This document shows positions 26,126 through 39,079 of a stretch of 64,000 nucleotides of DNA, piece after piece. A model generated the notes under the pieces. It was not told where the DNA came from. It made no database searches and was given only the letters and a program-made list of their open reading frames with translations. Source of the DNA: Aptenodytes patagonicus (taxonomy: Eukaryota; Chordata; Aves; Sphenisciformes; Spheniscidae). Each line of letters starts with the position of its first letter. Within the stretch, counting starts at the first letter, position 1. The position numbers and the translations under genes were made by a program. Where the stretch lies: contig NC_134949.1 of NCBI RefSeq assembly GCF_965638725.1, positions 188,917,706 to 188,981,705 on the forward strand, read 5' to 3'.

Positions 26126-29100
26126 ACAGGCACACTCCATGCACACCCAGCTTGGGGAAGTTACGGCATTTAGGACTGGAGTTTTTGCTCAGCCACAGAT
26201 TCAGTGTGCAGCTGCTGAGAAGTCATTTGAACTACTCTAGTCCTCAGTCCCTTTTTCTCTGAGACGGAGCTGAGTCTGCCCGCTTCGCAGTGCTGTTCTA
26301 AAGATAAGCACACTCAAGTTTTGAGGTGGTCAGACATTCAAGTCGTAAGGCCTAAAAAAAAAAGATAATACCTCCATGAAGATACTGAAGAAAAGCTCCC
26401 TTCAAAGCAAAAGGAAGGAATAGGGAAGATTAAAAAAGGCACCTCGCCTAAGAGGTTCAAAGCACAAAAGAGAGGGAGGGAATTCCTTTTACCCAGCCTC
26501 AGTCAGGTGCCCACATTAGCAGACTATCAGAGGTAAAAGAGAATAAACCTACATAATGTTCAGAAAGCAATTTATGTTATGTGTCATTACCTGTTAGAGG
26601 CACTTCTCTGGCCACATCTACAGTAAGAAGCCTTCCCTGGTCCAGGCATACACTGACTCTCTATCAGGGCTAGGCTTAACGCGCGTACCAACCTCTCACC
26701 TACCACTGGGCACTCACAGGAAAGGAATGCAGATTTGGGGAGGACAGCCACAGCACATTTCAGTTGTTCCCTTACCTAGACAGCTGGGAACGATATTATA
26801 ATGAACTACACTAGAGAAGTGTAAACGCAGCCTTTGTGACTGGTTTTTACAGCCTCCACACCATGAAAAACTAAGAAAACAAAACACTTTTAGAACTTCT
26901 GTTCTTAGTCTAGGTTACCTTGCTCTGTGCACATAGCTAAGCCTAAGCTAGGATCACTGTGAAAAGCATGCAGGCTACCTGCCTCTGAAGAATAAGAGAT
27001 ACTCACCCTACCACCCCTGGCTCTTAACTCTTCTCTAGTTCTCTTCTCACATGATCGCTGTTGGCTGACTGTTCAGTCTGGTCTCTATTTTTCAGTTTAT
27101 GAGTTGTCTAGGATTTCTCTACCTCTTGAAAGAGATTTAAGGACTGCCTCATGAGTGCAAAGGGGGCCTTGGTGGTTAGCCTCCTAACGTTGGTAGTATG
27201 AATCTCCAAGTAGAAAGACAATTGACAAATAAGATGTATAACACTACAGGACTTCCTACTGTAGCTGCTACATAATGACTAGCTGTCATTAAAAGCTTCT
27301 CAGAAGCTTTTAATAAACTCAGAGAAGATTGTTTGCAGTGGTTGGTGCTCCAGAAGGCACAATCAGTTTTATAAAGAATTTTTGCAGACTTTGGACACCT
27401 TGGTGTTCATACTCAGATATATTCTCATATTTATTTAGGCTAATTTCCATTAAAAAAAGCCCTTTATCAAGAAAAAAAAATAGAAAATTATTTTTTATTT
27501 GAGGAATAAAATATACAGAAACTTCACATTCCCTTACCATGTAAGATAATTAGGCATTCTTTGTTTCTTTATTAAGATTGTTAAGGTTGGACGTGTCCTC
27601 CCAGTAGGTATCTCTATTAAGATTACTTACCTACGCCCAACACTTATCAGCTCCACAGACTTTTAAAATGTGTCACTTGGCTAACATTGAAGGCTTTGAA
27701 GGAGAACATACCAACTCAAAGAAACACTTTATATTCTCAAAAACTTGGTAATGCATAGGTGTAAAGACAGATTTAAACTTTTTAAGACTTTTTGTAGACT
27801 TTTTAAACTGCATTGTTAGTCTTCACTTCCTCTTTTATTGCTTTCAGCTAATTTTCTGCTGAACACTGAGAGCAAGCAGGTGTAATGAGAAGAAACAGAC
27901 TCATAAAACATATGGACTACATTTTTCAAAATTAGGTATAATCTAGTGTGGATTTCTAAATTATGCATATAGAAACTAACAGGTAACTGACTGTGTGCAA
28001 CACCAATACCTGACTTGTACAGCACAGCAGGTATTGGATCCATGAATTAACGGCATATTTCAAGTTGTGAGTATCTAGTTTTGAAATTCTAGCCCATATA
28101 TCCATTTACTACAGCAAGTAACAGTGACAAGTAAACCATTTTTACTCTTGTTGTCTGTTTAAATGGTACTTACTCAAGGAAAATGGACAGACATTTTAAA
28201 ATGGCTGTTTTAGGTCGTTTCCTCTCCATCTACGGACATGTATTCCATAAATTCAAGAACAGAGGCTACAAAAAACAGTTAACGTACTGGAGTATGAAAT
28301 GTTCTCTGTAGGAAAAAAAAAAAAGAAAATTCACAGACAGCTTGTTTATGACTAGAAGAGTGTAAACACACATCTATTTTATTTAGCTCAGTAATCCTCT
28401 GACACAACTTTTGATGTGTTTGATCAGCAGGCTTCTTGTTCATCTTCCATCACAGAAGTGTCTCTGGTTTCCTCAGGGGTATTGACAGCTGGCAGCAATC
28501 AAAGCCATCTAACTGCCAGTATCTCATTTAAAGGGAATGACATTCAGCTACAAAAGTCCAAAACGCCTTTAATTCACTGTACTGTACTGTGCATCTCAAT
28601 GAAAAAATACATCCCTGCTTAGAAAAGGAGACATTTAGTCCCTTTTTGCTAGGAAGGGTTTTGTGCATTATTCAGTACTTCAGAGGTGCGTAGCACATGG
28701 CATCACTTGTTCTTGAGCAGACCTCAGGCATAAGGCAGACTTGTCTATTATAATCCACTTTGGGTATGTTGTCTTTGAGTTAAACAATATGAAGTCATCT
28801 TCTTCAGAATTAGTGTAATTGGTTTATCTATGGCCTTTCAAACAGAAGAAGCGTATTTCAGCAAATTACACTTTAAAAACAAATCACACCACCTGCCTGG
28901 CTTTTCAGGCTATTCATGGCAAGTCAAATGTAAGTTATCCCATAATGTGCTGGAGTAGAGTCCCGTGTAATTTTCCTTCTTACTTCTATCTCGTTTTCTA
29001 GGATTCCCAAAGAAGAAAAGTCAAACAACGAGGTTTTTAATGACAGAGATAGAAGGTGAAAAAACTTTTCCTGAAAATTCCAAATGGTATCACGCTCTGT

Positions 29101-32100
29101 CAGCATCTTGTCCTGACTTTGGAAAATGTTGGGAGGTTAGTCTCCTAACCTGGTGTATATTAAATAGCCTGGAACTACACAGTGGCTCTCCAGCAATTCC
29201 CAGCCTGTCCCAGTGTCAGGTTTTGATATAGTGCAACTCTCTAGAAAAGCAAAAAGGCCAACCTGAATGCCCCATTACTCTAGAGAATTTTATATGTTGC
29301 TGTACCGAGGGACTAACCGGGATCAGCGATGGGACTGGCACAATCTTTTTCTGTGATGTACGCACACTGTCATCACTTGTAACTTCTGCAGAGTAGTGGG
29401 GTCAATTTTGTTTTTTACTTAACATGCTGGTAATTGTCCTGGTTACCAGAGCATGAACAGATCTGTATCCAAATTTGAACCCATGTGTCTCTCTATCATA
29501 TGCCTATCATCTTTTTTGTCCTTCAAGTCTGTGGTGTCAGACCACTGTTGACACTCCTTAAGCCTATTTTGGCCCTCCTGAATTCAGTTCCCAGGCAAAT
29601 GCTAGCTACATCGTGCTTTTATGTGTTAATTCTGTATCTTCAGTTGTGTATTCCAGTTTCCAATTTCAATCTGGACTTTTATCAGATGTCCATTCTCTCC
29701 TGGCATTATACATTTGGCTCCTGCATCACTCACAGACTCTTACATATTTTCAGGGTTTTTTTAAATGCATCCTTCATGCATTTCACACTTGTGTGGAAGG
29801 CCCCATTCTCAGTCAGGCTTCATAGCTTATTATCATGATGAATTTATTTAACAATTAGCTTGAGTTAATTAAAAACTATGAAGCATAACAAGTGACACAG
29901 AACCAGATATAGTCAGAAATAAGGGACTTTCTGATTGTCTTCCTCCTCATTCAGTGCTTAGATGGCAAATGTAAGTGTTCCTTAAATTTTTTGTTTTCCT
30001 TTCACAACCCAGATGAAAGTTCTAGTGATCTTTTACATGACCTATTTTTCAACTCAGACTATTTCCTCTACCATTTACTCATTGTACTTGTGTTGAGCAG
30101 CCACAGTAGGGCAAAGCACTTAGATGAGATCTTGTTTATTCAGTGACCAGTTCTAAATGCTTCTGCATAATAGAATACAAGTTATTGTAGTTCCTTCTTT
30201 GGCTCCCTAATTCAAAAGCAGCCATTTATAACAACAGCTCCTAATTCCTCACATTTTTCTCTCTTTTAACATGACGTATTTGCTGTAGTCTGAAGCAATT
30301 GAATAAAAGAAAACAACAAACAAAAACAAAAAAAAACAACCTGAATTTACTGGTCAGTTCAAGAAGTTGAATATATTCTCTATTTCATATTCATTGATTA
30401 ACCTACTGGTCAGACTCACCTAACTGATGGACTGTAAATTACGCGTCTTTTTTGTGCTAAAAGTCCACACTGAGAGAGATACACAACACCATGAAAAACC
30501 TGAAGCTATGAGTTGTCCGATATCAAAACGGATGAAAGACAAATTCTGGGGACTGTGATCAAGGGCTACAGAAGTCACATTGACTCAGGTAGTTTCCATG
30601 GAATATTCTATGAAAGAATTTATCCAGCAAAACCTTGGAGTAGGGGAGTGCTGGTACTGCTATCTACTCACTCCCAGAATAAATAACGCCATTGATCCAG
30701 AAAACTGACTACATTTCTTGCAGCTATAAAAATTAATCAAAATCTTATCTCTACACTTTTACAATACTCATTTTAGAACTGTGATTCCTCTGCCATTTTT
30801 TCTTATATCTGTATGCTTTCCCAAACCTGTTTTGCAACAAGAAGTTAAATTCTGCACATAGGATTAGAAGGCATGCATAGAGCAGTTAAATAATAGTTAC
30901 TTGGTTTTTTCCAGTTCCATTTCTGATCCCCTTGTGCATTTTTATACCCTGGTATTGTAGAAGGTCTGTGCCTTTCTACAGTTATCCTAAGCTGACTATT
31001 GCATCAGTCAAAGCATAGGTAAATCAAGAGTAGAGAGATTAAAAAATGTCATTAGTGCAGCTGTTTATTATTTTTCCCTTGAGGTGACATCAGATATCAA
31101 ACCCTTGCAGCTTAAAACTGAGCCAAGGTATATACTGCAGCAGATTGCCCATCTGGTGTGACTTCAGAATATTAAAATCTCCTGCAGGCTATCAGCACAA
31201 GGACCAGTCAAAATCTTTGCAACCACCCAGACATCTTATTTCACACTACACAGAGTTGTGTGATCTCCAATTAAGATGTTCAAAATCATCGTTATTAGCT
31301 TGTGATGAATGTTGAATGTTGATCATATCACCCAACCACAACAATTCTGCATTTCACCCGGAACTGTCCAGCTAATATGTAGTTACTGAAACAAGGTTTT
31401 GTCTGCGATCCAAAATATTACAGGAAATCAAGAACTGTCATTTACAAAGTGTAAAATCAAACAACTTCCTAGACCCTGTTGAACACTGTCACTTTAGATT
31501 AATGTGATATAACTCCTAAGTGATTGCAAAGCCATGATTTACATAAGACTGAATCTGAATGAATATAGGTTGTATAATCTCCCAATTTCAAAGAAATGGT
31601 TGCACAATGACAGACTTCAGTTCCAGATACACAGGCCAAGTTTTCTTCTGTTTCCACCTAAAACATAAATGGATAATTGTATCTATCCCCAACTCCTCTC
31701 ACAAGCCATACTAATAGACGTGGGGATAAAACAGTCAATTCTGAGATTGTGCAGATGTATAGTTCAGAGCTATAAAACACCACAAGCCTGAAAGCTTTAT
31801 CGAACAATGTCAATTATAAAATGTGGATTATTTAGTAAATACGGTGAACATTGACAACTTACAACAGGTACCTAGTGACTTTTTCTCCTATTTGAAGAGT
31901 GGAACCTTAAGTTTGGAAAGCAAGTATTTTTTATTCTGAAATATCTGTTCTGGTGAATTTTCCCATGTAAATGCAGGCAGAAACTCAGAGAGAAAGTCTA
32001 GAAAACAGATAGAGTGTTCTAGTTTTTGCATGTAACACGAATATCAAGCTCTGTGTTTTAATCAAGATGTTTATTATTGTAAAATGCCAGGGTCCTAGAG

Positions 32101-34379
32101 CTGTAAGTGTTTTGACCGAAAACAAGGCAATGCCCCAAAAGCTTGCTGTTTCTTTCTAGAAGAGACACCTAGGACTGAGAGGCTGTAATGAAAAACTGCA
32201 TTTCTGTGGGCATACTGGCAAAGGAGAATTTTAAAGAAAGATTCAAAAAGGAATAATTAAGTTGCTTGTGCATGCCTACAGATGACTTCTTCATAGAGTG
32301 AATGCCATCTGGGGAGAATGCACAAAGGTACCTGTTTAGAAATCTAACAAATTTGTGATGGGACTGATGTCATGCACTGATTAGAGAAGAGAGTAAATTT
32401 CTTCATATTCCAAAAGGTCCCAAGGTTGAAGGGGAAGTTTTGAAAGTGAGAAAAAACAATATATTGTTAAAAAAAAGGGGCGGGAGGGGGGAAAGATGAA
32501 ACAGAAAGATGGAACAGATTTTGTCAAGGAAATGCGCTAGAACATTTAGGCTGGTAGCAGCATCAATCCTTTTAATCACTGTCCAAGTAAGTCCATACAA
32601 CAGGAGAGTATATTTGCAACTTAACACTTTCCACAGTTTTTGAAGTAGTTTAATATCCATAATGATAACAGACTGCAGCAAAAGGAGTAAGGGAAGTAGT
32701 CATTAATCCTTTTGGGGAAAAAAAATCTGTCTTCAATTTTCAGACTATCAAAAACTATTGTTAGAGATGTGCAAGATTATCTCGGAAGTATGGTTATTCA
32801 AATTTTTATTCTCTGAGGATCACAAGAGAATCTTCTTGTTAACTCCAAGGAGTTATTAACATTGCTATTTAACTATTTCTACATTTTTTGCATTAATATG
32901 AATATGTCTAATAAAATCTAGTGAAAGGGAGTGAATTTATTGACTGCAAATTGCTGAAGTCCCCAGAATAGTTTGAGAAAATGACATTTACCTCACTTAC
33001 CTTCCGCATATGAAAGGTACTCATCTAGTCTAAGCCAGGTATTGAAGCATCTTCTGTAGTCAGTCAAGACGGAGAAGGATCTCCAGAGGTTCTTCTTTCC
33101 GTTTGTTTTAGGTTCATATTTTAAGAGTGGATGAGCTGCCTTTTGTAGGTGCTAGTTTCTCTTCACTAGCTAAAGTGAGAGCTTCAGTTAAGCATTACTT
33201 CATTAATCATAGGAAGAGCTTAGCTTTACCTTTTAGATTGCCTTAAGCTGGAGAATATGAATCTCCCCTACAAAACCCCCACATATTTTATTTGTTTTAT
33301 GGAACCACAGTACTTGGAAATACTTTCTCATTTCAGGTATACTGATACTCATCCCCAATATCATTACTGACTAGTGACATGCAGGGCCACAGGAAAGTCA
33401 CATCACGTAAGTACAACCAGGAGTAATCATTACAGGGACCAAGAGTCTCACAGTGAATGACACTGCTGTCAGGGGGCGGAGGGTAGGTGAGTCAAGCTCA
33501 CAATATGCATAAGCAACGCAGTTTTATTTGGGATGAGTACCTTTCAATGCTCAGTTCTCAGCACCATTCCATACATAAGCCTGCCTGCTGCTCTTGCTGC
33601 TGAGCTATTTGCCCTGCACCCTGCTCTTCCTTCTGTGCACACTGTTCTTTTTCAGAGAATCTTGTATCTTGGTGCTCTATTCTTACTTCCAGTGAAGAAT
33701 GCAAGAGTTGATCAGTGTACTGCTCTTAATTGTGTACGCTTTGAACCACTTTTGGGACAACATTCTTCTTTTTTCCATGTTGTAGTTCCCATAAAGAAAG
33801 CTGTTTTGAAAGTAAGTATCATCCATCCAAATCACGTATCCGGACTATCACAGCTTGGCTGCCTTTATTAATCCCCCAGTACAGTCACCATTCTGCAAGC
33901 CTGTGCAGGTCTTCGTATTCCCTCTCTTTTAATGGGACTAAAAGAGGTCTTTCTTGATGCTTTTCTAGCTGGAAAACATGCATCTATCTGATGTCCAGAT
34001 TTGAAACTCACAAACATAATGGTAAGTAACAACTTTATGAGCACTTAGTAGGGTATAGTGATTGATTCCCTGATGACTCCCTACTTGATTTTTAATATTG
34101 TCAAAGGTTATCCTAACTTCTTTGAGGAGATTTCCTCTTCATTGGTACCAGCATGGTTGGTCAAAACAAGGGGGAATGAACTCACGAATGAAAAGGGATG
34201 CAGTTTTGTAGACAGACGGGGATAAGAAATTACATTATTTTTCAGAGGCTGATTAACACACAGATTTTTTTTCTTTCAGGGTAATGGTGGTTGTAGAAGT
34301 AACAAAGGAAGATCTTGAGCCTCATGAGACAATGCATGGGATACACAAACAGGATGGATTCTAGTGTGTATCATAACAC
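26126..34379. other. intergenic, no gene recognised
   Basis: About 8 kb of AT-rich DNA without recognisable coding sequence or transposon. It holds a near-perfect 27-base palindrome at 27.3 kb (listed separately) and a G-rich run at 32476-32491. A 112-codon ATG-started + frame at 33533-33871 resembles no protein family I know and has no splice or promoter context, so I leave it as a chance frame. Confidence 0.5.
27288..27314. repeat. 27-base palindrome (13-base arms, 1-base centre)
   Basis: ATTAAAAGCTTCT at 27288-27300 is followed, after a single C, by its exact reverse complement AGAAGCTTTTAAT at 27302-27314. The structure contains two AAGCTT sites. Arm length and near-zero spacer make it the tightest inverted repeat seen in the window. 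Confidence 0.95.
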
Positions 34380-34730
34380 ATGACAGAAAAGAGGACAGAC
34401 CTTCACTCTGCCAGATATGAACCCTGTTGATCCTGATCTGCAGTGTGACTTCCAAGATTGACGTGTCTCATCACTCTGAACATGCCCACTCACACTAGAC
34501 TGTGTCAGACCCTCATTACCTTCACTGGACCTGATCCTGACCTTGACCTTTGGCCTGACTTCCTGGCTTGACCTCAGACCTGCCTCATTATCACATAGTT
34601 GCCTGATGGTCTGGACTATTGGTTGAACCCAGCTACCATCCCTGGGCTAATCTTGCTTGCCTCGCTTGGGAGTGGTGGGATGGGCCCTGGCCAGTGAGGA
34701 CCCTTGCCCTGCTGGCCATGGTATCTCGTA
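34380..34730. repeat. possible old interspersed repeat remnant
   Basis: This segment directly left of an inserted CR1 has a different texture from the surroundings, with repeated CCTGA/TGACC words (34531-34580) and moderately high GC. It feels like the remnant of an LTR or other repeat into which the CR1 inserted, but I cannot identify the family. It includes an exact TGACCTTGACCT at 34538-34549. Confidence 0.3.
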
Positions 34731-35885
34731 GAATCGTAGAAACATAGAATCATAGAACAGTTTGGGTTGGAAGGGACCTCTAAAGGTCATCTAGTCCAAC
34801 CCCACCCTGCAATGAGCAGGGACATCTTCAACTAGATCAGGTTGCTCAAAGCCCCGTCCAACCTGACCTTAAATATTTCCAGGGATGGGGCATCCGCCAC
34901 CTCTCTGGGCAACCTCTTCCAGCGTTTCACCACCCTCAGCATAAAAAATTTCTTCCTTATATCTAGCCTAAATCTACTCTCTTTTAGTTTAAAACGGTTA
35001 TCCCTTGTCCTATTGCAACAGGCCCTGCTAAAACGTCTGTCCCCATCTTTCTTATAAGCCCCCTTTCAGTACTGAAAGGCCGCAGTAAGGTCTCCCTGGA
35101 ACCTTCTCCTCTCCAGGCTGAACAACCCCAACTCTCTCAGCCTTTCTTCAGAGGAGAGGTGTTCCATCCCCCTGATCATTTTCGTGGCCCTCCTCTGGAC
35201 CCACTCCAACAGGTCCGTGTCTTTCTTATGCTGAGGGCTCCAGAGCTGGACACAGGACTCCAGGTGGGGTCTCACCAGAGCAGAGGAGAGGGGCAGAATC
35301 CCCTCCCTCGACCTGCTGGCCACGCTTCTTTGGATGCAGCCCAGGATACGATTGGCCTTCTGGGCTGCGAGCGCACATTGCCGGCTCATGTCCAGCTTGT
35401 CATCCACCAGTACCCCCAAGTCCTTCTTGGCAGGGCTGCTCTCAATCCCTTCGTCCCCCAGCCTGGATTGATACTGGGGCTTGCCCCGACCCAGGTGCAG
35501 GACTTTGCACTTGGCCTTGTTGAACCTCATGAGGTTCACACGGGCCTGCTTCTAGAGCTTGGCCAGGTCCCTCTCAATGGCATCCCGTCCCTCAGGTGTG
35601 TCAACCACTCAGCTTGGTGTCATCTGCAAACTTGCTGAGGGTGCACTCAATCCCACTGTCTATGTCATTGTTGAAGATATTAAACAGTACTGGTCCCAAT
35701 ATGGACCCCTGAGGGACACCACTTGTCACCGATCTCCATCCGGACATTGAGCCGTTGACCACTACCCTCTGGATGTCACCATCTAACCAATTCCTCACCC
35801 ACCAGACAGTCCACCCATCAAATCCATCTCTCTCCAATTTAGAGAGAAGGATCTCCCTCAGCTCCTCATCCCTTAGGGAGAACTG
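34731..35885 (-). mobile_element. CR1 LINE with part of the RT core (about 1.15 kb)
   Basis: On the minus strand this reads from the reverse transcriptase core through the 3' end. [15 protein letters not shown] and [16 protein letters not shown] are followed by the catalytic box FADD (bases 35619-35630), then [18 protein letters not shown] and the same C-terminal blocks as the 10.9 kb copy. The tail on the + strand is TAGAATCATAGAACAGTTTG at about 34750. Coding is broken by a small deletion just after FADDTKLSG and by a TAG at 35552-35554. A further in-frame TGA lies in a perfect palindrome at 35062-35079, shared with the 10.9 kb copy. Over the 157 codons common to both I count 11 amino-acid differences, so they are close relatives. 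The 5' limit near 35.88 kb is approximate. Confidence 0.95.
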
Positions 35886-38800
35886 GCTCTCATCATGCCC
35901 TGACACACAGAGTTTGAGATTTTGCTCTCTCTGTATTTTCCATTTATAGAGTAACAGAAACCATGTCAACTGGCCTGTGTTTTTCCTGGCAAATAAATTT
36001 TGGTTTCAGAAGTCTTCATTCTGTCGGGTCATGGTACAATGAACCGAAAACATCTTGAGAGGCTATTGTCAACTACTGCCAGCTGAGAGGCGCTCCTGTA
36101 ATGATTACAATACAATTTCTCTCATCTGCCTTCCCCCACAAATACCTGAGAGTTAGTTACATCTCTAGGTCCTATAGGATAACCTCTATATCACAATTCA
36201 ACATAATCATCTCCCTCGTTTCTGCAGAAATATTTTGTAAAAATAAGTGAAAGCATTCATTTTTCTTAACCAACAGCTTTCATTTATTATAACATAGGTG
36301 AAGGAAAATGGAAACTTGTGAAGTTTATTCTGATTCACACCTGCCATAAAACTTTCACTTAAGAAACTTCTTAGAAGAACCTTAGCTTAGTAGCTGTGCT
36401 GCACTGGAGTACCTGTGACACAAAGTACACCCTCCAAGCACGTTCTCCATCTTCCTATGACAAGAGATGAAGCTTCTATATAACGTAAGAAAGGTAGCAC
36501 ATTGAACTCTGTTTGTAGAAGCATACGACTACCTGTGCTAAAGAGCCATTAAAAATCCGGTTGTTCACTGAAACATGCCAAGGAATAGAGGATCAAAAAG
36601 TAATACACAGATTGGATAGCAACGGAGTGACTTCTGTTACCACAAAATTGCTGATTACGTTTCATATAGAATGTATTTCAGGAATTTCACAAAATGCCTT
36701 TTTTTTTTTTTTTTAAATGAGAGGAAGCATTTTTCTTAATGTACATATAGAGTACTTACTGTAGCTGAATATTAAGTTGCAGTAACCATGCTATGATTAT
36801 ATCCATTATTCTTGCGAGAGGAAAAACTAGAATGAGAAACTTAAAGATGGATTACAATAAGAAAATCAGTCAGAGAGAAATAAAAGCTATATAAACAAAT
36901 TATAGTCAATTTTCAGACTTCCTCAATACATAACTAACTCATAAAAAGCTTTATATATGCACATACATAGATGTGTTTATATATCTCTCTCTCAAAATGA
37001 TACATCTGTCAAAAGAAAATAAGGGATTTTTGAAAGCAGACAGTATCACGCCCTAGTAGAAAGTAATACAAATTATCACAAGTAAAAATGAAAGACAGGA
37101 TCTTAGAAGAAAATTTGGAAAGTGAGTCATAAAAAAAGACAGAAGTATATTAAAAAAGGAAAGCTATGAGGAATTCAGAGAGCTATCAAGAAGTAATGGA
37201 AGATAATTACATCCCAGTGTTCTGACATAAGCCTTAAAAACTTCATAGTAAATGCCCTGAAAAATCTCTATGCTCGATCACACTACTACAGACCCTTGTA
37301 TTCACAAAAAACTTCATCACAATTTTCTCCTCTGGAAACATACTTATTTGCTTTTGGGAAAAATTAACTATTTGCAATAATTTTACTAGGAACATTTAAT
37401 AGCATAACGGTAGAATAGACAAGGTTTGAGCAGCTCATTTAATTCTTTAGGCTGCTCTGAAAATCCCCCACAAAGTATAAAATTATGTAACACAGCCTTT
37501 ATTGCGGCCCATGACACTCAGACCACTTACAATTTATAATTTATGTCAGTTGTCAGGCTTGGCCTAGTCACTCCGACTAGAGTTAGAACTGAAGATAATT
37601 TGGCCCATAATTAAATTACAAACCTGAACTTTATAATAATGTAGTATGCAATGTATCCTAAATAGTGCCACAAATCACATCTACAATATCCTCATAAAGA
37701 TCCGTTTGATGAACTGTATAATGGACTTCTTCAGTCATTTCTTCCCATCTAGGCAGTATCTTGAAGGAGATATATTAAATTTCCTCAGTTGAATGAGAGG
37801 CTATCCTAAGATATTTTGTGAGAAATTATTAGCAACATGTAATCCACAATAAATTGATGAAGCAAACTACTCTCCTACTTCTTATATCCTCATCTTTAAC
37901 GGGGTGACTTTGAAAGCTTCAAAAAGGAGAATGGTGCTATTCAGACTACAATGACTTCTTAAAGTCCTTAATTTAAATTCTAGCTAGAAAAGAGAGAGAA
38001 CAAATCCATTGCATGTAAAATTTTGTTTGACATTTCAAAAAGCTATGACTGATATAAAATCAATAACAGGATTGTGACATATGCTGTCTTCAGGGATACC
38101 TTTCTCACCTGTACATTCTTGAGTAAAGACACCTATACAGCTATACCTTCAGAATCTGCTAAAACCATTTGCTTTGTTGTTTTCTTCAGTAACAACTCCC
38201 ATGTAATAATTAAAAATGTATAAAAGTATTTTAAAGACAAATCTCAGTGAAAGCTTCATTTCAGCTTGAGTCCTTTAATTGCATCTTTCTAAGTGCCTGG
38301 AATTTATTGCCGTGCATAACTGAAAAAGAGCCCTGATGTCCTTTGTGTTTCTCTACAGCCTGAGTATGTTTTATAACCGGTGCAAGATACATATTGCATT
38401 GATACTTAACACTGATACTTACCATTGTGCAGGTGTGACTGACCAAGATGCCTAGCAATAAAGAATTGGGATTAAAGTCAACAAGTTTCTGGTTTCCAAA
38501 AGTATTTCTGTTGGTAGCAGAAATGAATTGCAAGAAATACGACCATAATATCCTTTTTTTTTTAATGAGAAGGGGAAGAAAACAACTGTTTTCAGAAGAT
38601 ACTAGTTCAGAGATTTTAAAGAGACAAGAAATATATGTGCCAAGAGGTCTGACTAGTTCAACTTTACCAAGTCTTTAATCCAAATGGCTCAAAGCTGCTT
38701 GTCTCTACTGACAATTCAACATACCAGGTAAGACAGCATTTTCTTTAATTATCTGTCCTGTCATAGGGCCCTACTTCCACCTAAAATATTCAAAAGTATT

Positions 38801-39079
38801 AGACAAATAATAACTAGCACACACATACTTTTCTGCCAGGGTGCCAGCAAATGATGGTAAACAAGTGTTTTGACTACTTTCAACTGTACGTAGCACACTG
38901 GGCAGTCAGACAGATAAGAGTAAGAGCAGGGTTTTAAAAAAGAAGCATCATAAGACAAGTAACATCATACATTCTTAAAGCATTGCATGAGTAAAACGAT
39001 CTTGTTACAAAGAAAAACCCCAAGGAATCTCAAAGAAAATGACTTGATCTGCTCGAGGGTAGGAAGGGTAAGAGGGTAG
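35886..39079. other. intergenic, no gene recognised
   Basis: AT-rich sequence with a 16-base T run at 36699-36714 and no coding segment I can support. Just before the next CR1, the 12-mer GAGGGTAGGAAG occurs at 39055 and 39072. Confidence 0.5.

Noticed and set aside
25644..26240. 198-codon + frame rich in P, H, S and T
   Set aside because: It lies wholly in the GC/CA-rich modular repeat, overlaps long open frames on both strands, and its content follows ACAC and CCCC composition rather than a protein family.
29485..29838. 117-codon + frame with hydrophobic stretches
   Set aside because: Starts at GTG, is driven by T-rich composition, and has no recognisable membrane protein signature.
32476..32491. 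G-rich run as a G-quadruplex
   Set aside because: Only three separate G runs. The last six-G run cannot supply two three-G tracts with a loop, so a three-tier quadruplex is not formed by this segment alone.
33533..33871. 112-codon ATG-started + frame
   Set aside because: No promoter, splice or family support. A frame of this length is expected occasionally by chance in 64 kb on two strands.
35159..35638. 159-codon + frame in the 34.7-35.9 kb CR1
   Set aside because: It is the antisense shadow of CR1 ORF2, which is coded on the minus strand there.
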